From Enterococcus_G camelliae (GTDB taxonomy: Bacteria; Bacillota; Bacilli; Lactobacillales; Enterococcaceae): a DNA stretch of 64,000 nucleotides. Where the stretch lies: contig NZ_JBHUMO010000001.1 in assembly GCF_042685105.1 (NCBI RefSeq), positions 43,484 through 107,483 of the forward strand, written 5' to 3'. The notes beneath the pieces were generated by a model, which made no database searches, was not told the origin of the DNA, and was given only the letters and a program-made list of their open reading frames with translations. Of the stretch, positions 58,084 through 64,000 are shown piece by piece (position 1 is the first letter of the stretch; every line of letters begins with the position of its first letter). The translations under genes were made by a program, and so were the position numbers.

Positions 58084-60159
58084 ATGAATAAAAAAGGAAA
58101 TGGTACGGTCAAAACGACCTTATACTATGTACTCATTTTATTAGCCATGGTTATGGTGGTGTATTACTTTTTTGGCAACGGCAGTGATCGTTCCCCAGAA
58201 ATTGAGTACTCTACTTTTACGAAGCAATTAAAAGATGGCGAAGTTGAATCATTTACTGTCCAACCATCAAATGGTGTTTATCGTATTACTGGACAGTATA
58301 AAGACGCTCAGAAAGTTGAAAGTGACAGTGGGTTAAGTGTTTTTGGCTCAACATCATCCACATCTTCTTCGTTTTCAACGATTGTTTTACCAAATGATTC
58401 TACGCTAAATGAAATTACAACATTAGCGAGTGATCAAGGAGTAAAAACAGAGATTGAGCAAGAATCAAATAGTGGTATTTGGCTATCACTCTTAGTGAGT
58501 TTCTTGCCATTAGTCATCATTATTTTCTTTTTCTATATGATGATGGGTCAACAAGGTGGCGGCGGTGGCGGCGGCCGCGGAGTCATGAATTTTGGTAAAT
58601 CAAAAGCCAAAGAAGCAGATAAAAAAGCCAATCGCGTTCGATTCTCCGATGTGGCCGGAGCGGAAGAGGAAAAACAAGAATTAGTTGAAGTAGTCGAATT
58701 CTTAAAAGATCCACGTCGGTTCTCTGCCTTAGGGGCACGTATTCCAGCAGGGGTATTATTAGAAGGACCTCCAGGAACTGGGAAAACTTTGCTTGCAAAA
58801 GCAGTCGCTGGTGAAGCTGGCGTACCGTTCTATTCTATCTCCGGTTCAGACTTTGTAGAAATGTTCGTCGGGGTCGGTGCTAGTCGTGTACGTGATTTAT
58901 TTGATACGGCGAAGAAAAATGCACCAGCCATCATTTTCATCGATGAAATCGATGCAGTCGGTCGTCAACGTGGCGCCGGTATGGGTGGCGGACATGATGA
59001 ACGGGAACAGACCCTTAACCAATTGTTAGTAGAAATGGATGGGTTCAATGGAAACGAAGGAGTCATCGTCATTGCGGCAACTAACCGTTCAGATGTATTA
59101 GATCCAGCCTTGCTTCGTCCGGGTCGTTTTGACCGACAAATCTTGGTAGGACGTCCGGATGTAAAAGGCCGTGAAGCTATTTTGAAGGTACACGCACGCA
59201 ACAAACCATTAGCAGATGATGTAGATCTGAAAGTCGTTGCTCAACAAACACCAGGTTTTGCCGGTGCAGAATTGGAAAACGTGCTGAATGAAGCTGCACT
59301 TGTTGCTGCTCGTCGAAATAAAACCAAAATTGATGCCTCTGATATTGATGAAGCGGAAGACCGGGTTATTGCGGGACCTGCGAAAAAAGATCGCGTAATC
59401 AGCAAACATGAACGTGAAATGGTTGCTTACCACGAAGCAGGTCATACAATTGTTGGTTTAGTACTTAGTCGTGCACGCATTGTCCACAAGGTAACAATTA
59501 TTCCTCGGGGACGTGCAGGTGGTTATATGATTGCTTTGCCAAAAGAAGACCAAATGCTAATGACTAAAGAAGATTTGTTTGAGCAGATTGTTGGCCTATT
59601 GGGTGGACGGACAGCAGAGGAAATTATTTTCAATGTCCAATCAACTGGCGCATCCAATGACTTCGAACAAGCAACTGCTTTGGCACGGAGTATGGTAACC
59701 GAATATGGAATGAGCGACAAGTTAGGTCCGGTTCAATATGAAGGAAACCATCAAGTGTTTGTTGGTAGAGATTATGGTCAAACAAAGGCATATTCTGAAC
59801 AAGTTGCATACGAAATTGATGAAGAAGTACGTCGGATTCTCGTAGAGGCACACAACAAAGCACGCGAAATTATTGAAGAGCATCGTGCGCAACACAAATT
59901 GATAGCAGAAAAACTGTTAGAATTTGAAACGCTTGATGCAAAAGCAATTAAATCTTTGTTTGAAACAGGTAAAATGCCAGAAGAAACAGGAGGCAATCCT
60001 TTCCCTAGCGAAAAAGCGGCTTCTTATGAAGAAGCAAAACGAGCATTGGAACAAAAGGATGCCGAAAAACAAGCAGAACAAGCAGAACAAGCCGAAAGTG
60101 GATCAACGGATCAATCAAAAGAAATAACACCTGATTCAAATGATGACACAACTGTATAA
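58084..60159 (+). CDS. ftsH: ATP-dependent zinc metalloprotease FtsH
   Basis: The 691-residue membrane protease has two N-terminal membrane helices around an extracytoplasmic domain, a Gly-rich linker (QQGGGGGGGR), an AAA+ module with Walker A GPPGTGKT (from Gly228), Walker B IIFIDEIDAVG and SRH, and the zinc site HEAGH (450-454). The tail is rich in Glu and Gln and varies between species. It degrades misfolded membrane and regulatory proteins. The ATG at 58084 follows AAGGAGGGG; a longer frame to 58033 would start inside the promoter. Confidence 0.97.
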   Translation: MNKKGNGTVKTTLYYVLILLAMVMVVYYFFGNGSDRSPEIEYSTFTKQLKDGEVESFTVQPSNGVYRITGQYKDAQKVESDSGLSVFGSTSSTSSSFSTIVLPNDSTLNEITTLASDQGVKTEIEQESNSGIWLSLLVSFLPLVIIIFFFYMMMGQQGGGGGGGRGVMNFGKSKAKEADKKANRVRFSDVAGAEEEKQELVEVVEFLKDPRRFSALGARIPAGVLLEGPPGTGKTLLAKAVAGEAGVPFYSISGSDFVEMFVGVGASRVRDLFDTAKKNAPAIIFIDEIDAVGRQRGAGMGGGHDEREQTLNQLLVEMDGFNGNEGVIVIAATNRSDVLDPALLRPGRFDRQILVGRPDVKGREAILKVHARNKPLADDVDLKVVAQQTPGFAGAELENVLNEAALVAARRNKTKIDASDIDEAEDRVIAGPAKKDRVISKHEREMVAYHEAGHTIVGLVLSRARIVHKVTIIPRGRAGGYMIALPKEDQMLMTKEDLFEQIVGLLGGRTAEEIIFNVQSTGASNDFEQATALARSMVTEYGMSDKLGPVQYEGNHQVFVGRDYGQTKAYSEQVAYEIDEEVRRILVEAHNKAREIIEEHRAQHKLIAEKLLEFETLDAKAIKSLFETGKMPEETGGNPFPSEKAASYEEAKRALEQKDAEKQAEQAEQAESGSTDQSKEITPDSNDDTTV

Positions 60160-60166
60160 TTACGTT

Positions 60167-60204
60167 GCAAGAGAGCCGTTCATGGAATGACTCTCTTGCT
60201 TTTT
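60167..60204 (+). terminator. Terminator of ftsH
   Basis: GCAAGAGAG (60167-60175) pairs with CTCTCTTGC (60191-60199), with a TTC/GAA step inside, then T residues. Confidence 0.92.
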
Positions 60205-60291
60205 GATTGAATGACACCCTCAAGCGGTGAATTTGAAAAATGGATGCATTCTAGGTATGATTCAATAATGAAGAGAAAGAGGAGTTGAAAC

Positions 60292-61185
60292 ATGACAAAA
60301 GATTACTTAGTAAAAGCGTTGGCTTATGGCGGTTATGTCCGCGCCTATGCGGTTTGTGCAACGAAGACAGTTGCTGAGGCGCAACATCGTCACGATACTT
60401 GGAACACGGCGACAGCAGCCTTAGGTAGAGCAATAGTGGGTTCCCTTCTATTAGGAAGTACATTGAAAGGGGACGATAAATTAACAGTCAAAATCCAAGG
60501 AAATGGTCCTGCGGGCTTAATTATGATTGATGCGAATGGCAGTGGCGATGTGAAAGGTTACATTCAAAATCCGCAAATCAGTTTACCTTTGAATACGCAA
60601 GGGAAACTAGATGTTCGTGGGGCGGTAGGAACAGAAGGAATTTTTACAGTCATCAAAGATTTAGGGTTAAAAGAACCTTTCTCTGGTCAAACGCCAATCG
60701 TTTCAGGAGAACTAGGAGAAGACTTTACATATTATTTGGCAGCATCTGAGCAAGTTCCCTCGGCGGTCGGTCTGAGTGTTCTTGTGGATACAGATGATTC
60801 GGTCCGTTCTGCTGGTGGTTTTATGCTACAAGTTATGCCAGGTGCATCTGAGGAAATGATTGCAAAAATAGAAACTCGTTTGCAAGAATTACCAAAAGTT
60901 TCCACATTGCTCGATGAAGGAAAAACACCGGAAGATATATTGGATGCCCTCTTTGCTGGGGAATCATTGATGATTCTGGAAGAAATGCCAGTACAATTTA
61001 AATGTGATTGTTCAAAAGAAAAATTTGCCTCAGCAATTTTGACATTGGGTTCAAAAGAAATCCAAGATATGATTGATGAAGATCATGGTGCAGAGGCAGT
61101 TTGTTCATTTTGTGGCAATAAATACTTTTTCAATGAACAAGAGCTGATGGAAATTAAGGAAGAAATTACTGGAGGGACGAAGTAA
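60292..61185 (+). CDS. hslO: Redox-regulated chaperone Hsp33
   Basis: A 297-residue holdase. The C-terminal zinc switch has Cys238, Cys240, Cys271 and Cys274 (CDC and CSFC); oxidation of these in relatives releases zinc and activates the chaperone. The N-terminal domain shows AALGRAIVGSLLLGS and LKGDDKLTVKIQGNGP. It sits 1 bp before dusB in an operon, the usual arrangement in lactic acid bacteria. Confidence 0.95.
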   Translation: MTKDYLVKALAYGGYVRAYAVCATKTVAEAQHRHDTWNTATAALGRAIVGSLLLGSTLKGDDKLTVKIQGNGPAGLIMIDANGSGDVKGYIQNPQISLPLNTQGKLDVRGAVGTEGIFTVIKDLGLKEPFSGQTPIVSGELGEDFTYYLAASEQVPSAVGLSVLVDTDDSVRSAGGFMLQVMPGASEEMIAKIETRLQELPKVSTLLDEGKTPEDILDALFAGESLMILEEMPVQFKCDCSKEKFASAILTLGSKEIQDMIDEDHGAEAVCSFCGNKYFFNEQELMEIKEEITGGTK

Positions 61186-61186
61186 G

Positions 61187-62182
61187 ATGCCTTCTTCTTG
61201 GAATATTGGTCAAGTAGAAATTGCGAATCGTGTGGTTGTTGCACCGATGGCTGGTATTTCAAATGCAGCTTTTCGTGTAACGGTCAAAGAAGCAGGAGCG
61301 GGTCTAGTTGTTTGCGAAATGATTAGTGACAAAGGAATTCAACTACGCAACAAAAAAACCTTAGAGATGTTGTATATTGATGAAACTGAACACCCATTAA
61401 GTTTGCAAATTTTTGGTGGGACAAAGGAAACATTGGTTGAAGCTGCAAAATTTGTGGAAACAAATACGACAGCTGATATTATTGATATCAACATGGGCTG
61501 TCCGGTAAATAAAATCATCAAAGCAGAAGCAGGAGCCAAGTGGTTGTTAGACCCGAATAAAGTGTATGAAATGGTTCAAGCAGTTGCATCTGCAGTATCT
61601 ATACCTGTTACCGTTAAAATGCGAACAGGTTGGGATGAAGAGCACCTATTCGCAGTTGAAAATGCTTTGGCCGCAGAAGCAGCTGGGGCCGCAGCAATTG
61701 CGATGCATGGAAGAACACGTGTCCAAATGTATGAAGGAAAAGCCGATTGGACCGTTTTGAAAGAAGTGAAAAAAAATCTTTCTATTCCTCTTATGGGCAA
61801 TGGCGATGTGCGAACCCCAGAAGATGCTCGTAGAATGTTGGATGAAGTTGGTTGCGACGCTGTTATGATCGGTAGAGCGGCACTTGGAAACCCGTGGATG
61901 ATTCGTCGTACCAATCACTATTTACAGACAGGGGAATTAATAGCGGAGCCAACACCAAATGAAAAAATCACTATGGCAAAGCTTCATTTTGAGCGACTTG
62001 TTGACCTAAAGGGCGAGAAAATCGCTGCAAGAGAGTTTCGACAACACGCGGCCTATTACCTAAAAGGAGTCTCAAGAACGGCAAAATTAAAGGCAGCCAT
62101 TAATAAAGCGGAAGATCGAGAAACAGTGCTTACCTTGCTAGATGCTTTTTTAGCCAGTCAAGCGACTTCCGTATCCGTTTGA
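61187..62182 (+). CDS. dusB: tRNA-dihydrouridine synthase (DusB-type)
   Basis: The 331-residue FMN enzyme reduces specific uridines in tRNA to dihydrouridine with NADPH. Features are the VVVAPMAGISNAAFR start, NMGCPVNKIIKAEAG with the catalytic Cys, HGRTRVQMYEG and NGDVRTPEDA. GGAGGG precedes the ATG. Translation is probably linked to hslO because only one base separates them. Confidence 0.95.
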   Translation: MPSSWNIGQVEIANRVVVAPMAGISNAAFRVTVKEAGAGLVVCEMISDKGIQLRNKKTLEMLYIDETEHPLSLQIFGGTKETLVEAAKFVETNTTADIIDINMGCPVNKIIKAEAGAKWLLDPNKVYEMVQAVASAVSIPVTVKMRTGWDEEHLFAVENALAAEAAGAAAIAMHGRTRVQMYEGKADWTVLKEVKKNLSIPLMGNGDVRTPEDARRMLDEVGCDAVMIGRAALGNPWMIRRTNHYLQTGELIAEPTPNEKITMAKLHFERLVDLKGEKIAAREFRQHAAYYLKGVSRTAKLKAAINKAEDRETVLTLLDAFLASQATSVSV

Positions 62183-62188
62183 TAGTTG

Positions 62189-62225
62189 AAAGCAAGCCGG
62201 AGTTAACATTCGGCTTGCTTTTTCT
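62189..62225 (+). terminator. Terminator of hslO-dusB
   Basis: AAAGCAAGCCG pairs with CGGCTTGCTTT around a 12-nt loop and ends in T residues. Confidence 0.92.
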
Positions 62226-62278
62226 TCTGAAGATTGGCATTATAATAAAGAAGCATATGTGAGAATGGAGGAAAATTC

Positions 62279-63772
62279 GTGACAGAGGAACGACAAACAC
62301 AAGAAGAATTAAATGACCAAATGTTGGTTCGTCGCCAGAAGATGGAAAAATTGCGAGAAGAAGGGATTGACCCTTTTGGCCATCGTTTTGAACGTACTCA
62401 TCAATCAGCTGAACTACATGAATTGTTTGACCCTCGTACAAAAGAGGAATTAGAGGAAATGGGCTTAACAGCTAGTGTGGCTGGAAGAATAATAACCAAA
62501 CGTGGAAAAGGAAAAGTAGGATTTGCACACTTGCAAGATCGCGAAGGACGGATACAACTGTATGTGCGTAAAGATCAAGTTGGTGACGAACCCTATGATG
62601 TATTTAAGCATGCTGATTTAGGGGACTTCTTTGGTGTAACTGGCGAGATTATGAAAACTGATACTGGTGAAGTGACCATCAAGGCCAAAGAAATAACAAT
62701 TTTATCAAAAGCGTTGCGACCATTGCCAGATAAATATCATGGCTTAACAAATGTCGAACAACGTTACCGTCAACGTTATCTAGATTTGATTAGCAATCAA
62801 GAAAGTTTTGATCGGTTCACAAAACGCAGCAAAATCATCAGTGAAATCCGTCGTTATCTAGATGGATTGGGCTATCTTGAAGTGGAAACACCTGTTTTAC
62901 ATAATCAAGCAGGTGGTGCAGCTGCACGTCCATTCATCACGCATCACAATGCATTGGATATTGATTTGTATTTGCGTATCGCTTTGGAACTGCATTTGAA
63001 ACGGCTCATCGTAGGTGGAATGGAAAAGGTGTATGAAATAGGTCGAGTCTTCCGCAACGAAGGCATTGATACAACACATAATCCAGAATTTACCATGTTA
63101 GAGTGCTATACAGCTTATATTGATTTCAAAGACGTCATGGATTTAACAGAAGGAATCATCCGTACAGCAGCTGAAAAAACATTAGGTAAAACGGACATTA
63201 CTTACGGCGGTATGCCAGTTGATTTGGGTGCTGAATTCCGACGCGTTCACATGGTCGATGCAATTAAAGAAAAGACAGGAGTCAATTTCTGGGAAAAAAT
63301 GAGTGTGGAAGAAGCTCGTCAACTTGCGAAAGAACATAACGTTGAAATTACGGATGCTATGGCCGTTGGACATATCATTAATGAGTTTTTCGAAACATTT
63401 GTTGAAGAAACATTGCAACAACCAACATTCGTTTATGGTCATCCAGTTGAAGTATCACCGTTAGCTAAGAAAAATCCGGAAGACCCACGATTTACAGATC
63501 GTTTCGAATTATTTATTGTTGGACGTGAGTTTGCCAATGCATTCACTGAACTAAATGACCCAATTGATCAGAGAGAACGCTTTGAGGAACAAGAACGAGA
63601 AAGAGAAGCAGGCAATGATGAAGCTCATGGGGTGGATGAAGATTTCTTAGAAGCGCTAGAATATGGAATGCCACCTACTGGAGGATTAGGAATCGGAATT
63701 GATCGATTGGTTATGTTACTAACCGATGCTCAATCAATTCGCGACGTTTTACTATTCCCAACGATGAGATAA
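62279..63772 (+). CDS. lysS: Lysyl-tRNA synthetase, class II
   Basis: A 497-residue LysRS with an N-terminal anticodon-binding OB fold (about 60-145) and a class II catalytic domain. Motif 2 is visible around VFRNEGIDTTHNPEFTMLE and motif 3 as GLGIGIDRLVML. The start codon is GTG at 62279 with GGAGG 7 bp upstream. A TATAAT (62241-62246) suggests its own promoter. Order dusB-lysS is conserved in many lactobacilli and enterococci. Confidence 0.97.
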   Translation: MTEERQTQEELNDQMLVRRQKMEKLREEGIDPFGHRFERTHQSAELHELFDPRTKEELEEMGLTASVAGRIITKRGKGKVGFAHLQDREGRIQLYVRKDQVGDEPYDVFKHADLGDFFGVTGEIMKTDTGEVTIKAKEITILSKALRPLPDKYHGLTNVEQRYRQRYLDLISNQESFDRFTKRSKIISEIRRYLDGLGYLEVETPVLHNQAGGAAARPFITHHNALDIDLYLRIALELHLKRLIVGGMEKVYEIGRVFRNEGIDTTHNPEFTMLECYTAYIDFKDVMDLTEGIIRTAAEKTLGKTDITYGGMPVDLGAEFRRVHMVDAIKEKTGVNFWEKMSVEEARQLAKEHNVEITDAMAVGHIINEFFETFVEETLQQPTFVYGHPVEVSPLAKKNPEDPRFTDRFELFIVGREFANAFTELNDPIDQRERFEEQEREREAGNDEAHGVDEDFLEALEYGMPPTGGLGIGIDRLVMLLTDAQSIRDVLLFPTMR

Positions 63773-63832
63773 GCATCAGTTGATAGACTAAACAATAACG
63801 AATAACTATAATGTATTTCGATGAAATATCAG

Positions 63833-63873
63833 AAAAAAACACCAAAAAACGAATGCTTTTTGGTGTTTTTTTC
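63833..63873 (+). terminator. Terminator of lysS
   Basis: AAAAACACCAAAAA pairs with TTTTTGGTGTTTTT around a short loop. Confidence 0.93.
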
Positions 63874-63943
63874 TTAATGAACGTCTTTTAAAAAAATGGT
63901 AAGTTGTAAAATGAAATGCATAAAGAAATAAACAAAAAAATCA

Positions 63944-64000
63944 TGTAGATACGTTATACTTAAAAGCGTCAAAACCATAAGTATGAAAGAGGTATCTACA
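63944..64000. repeat. Nested inverted repeats at the right edge
   Basis: TGTAGATAC (63944-63952) is repeated inverted as GTATCTACA (63992-64000). Inside it, ATACTTA (63956-63962) is repeated inverted as TAAGTAT (63978-63984). It could be a regulatory hairpin or operator region of the next gene; the window ends here. No gene is visible from 63874 to the edge. Confidence 0.6.

Overview
The window is a stretch of low-GC Gram-positive chromosome, most likely from an Enterococcus. I infer the genus from three things: the gene order ldh / pth-mfd-murJ-like-S4-divIC-S1-tilS-hpt-ftsH-hslO-dusB-lysS; a heme-dependent respiratory cluster (cydABDC, polyprenyl synthase, menA, NDH-2) in an organism with two lactate dehydrogenases; and a mannose-family PTS run by a LevR-type sigma-54 activator. 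I cannot fix the species. There are no rRNA or tRNA genes, no CRISPR array and no intact mobile element. Nearly every transcription unit ends in a clear intrinsic terminator.

Layout. Positions 1-4.85 kb hold the 3' part of a LevR/MptR-like activator, a near-perfect sigma-54 promoter and a four-gene mannose-type PTS operon. Positions 4.9-8.6 kb hold a nitroreductase, a second L-lactate dehydrogenase, a Ser/Thr-rich exported protein with a membrane partner, and a DsrE-like gene broken by a one-base frameshift. Positions 8.64-11.4 kb hold a zinc-starvation operon behind a perfect Zur box: zinc-independent S14, L32 and L33, an unrecognised 127-aa protein, a 39-aa basic peptide and an AdcA-ZinT fusion lipoprotein. 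Positions 11.5-14.5 kb hold an RpiR regulator and a two-gene sugar-phosphate operon with a striking double palindromic operator. Positions 14.5-16 kb hold a T-box-controlled MetE-like methyltransferase. Positions 16-18.6 kb hold minus-strand genes for an XRE membrane regulator, a nitroreductase and AzlCD.

Positions 18.7-25.3 kb form a metal-transport block: CopB-type ATPase, an M-box riboswitch with an MgtA-type ATPase, and a CDF transporter. Positions 25.4-29.1 kb hold a phnD-phnC-phnE-phnE transporter behind four PhoP-like direct repeats. Positions 29.2-41.6 kb hold the redox block: lutABC (lactate oxidation), cydABDC (bd oxidase and its assembly exporter), polyprenyl diphosphate synthase, menA and NDH-2, which together could make a short NADH-to-oxygen chain. 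CopA (behind a consensus cop box), an M3 peptidase, a VanZ-like protein, a YebC regulator and the main Ldh follow. From 48.9 kb to the end lies the housekeeping series from pth to lysS.

The most interesting features are the two uncharacterised small proteins inside the Zur operon, the double operator ahead of the rpiA-like gene, the long Mg leader (M-box, a possible 25-aa leader peptide and an RBS-covering hairpin), the PhoP-like array ahead of a phn transporter with no C-P lyase nearby, and the unlinked cop boxes of copA and copB. Functions come from reading motifs and from remembered family knowledge; no search was run.
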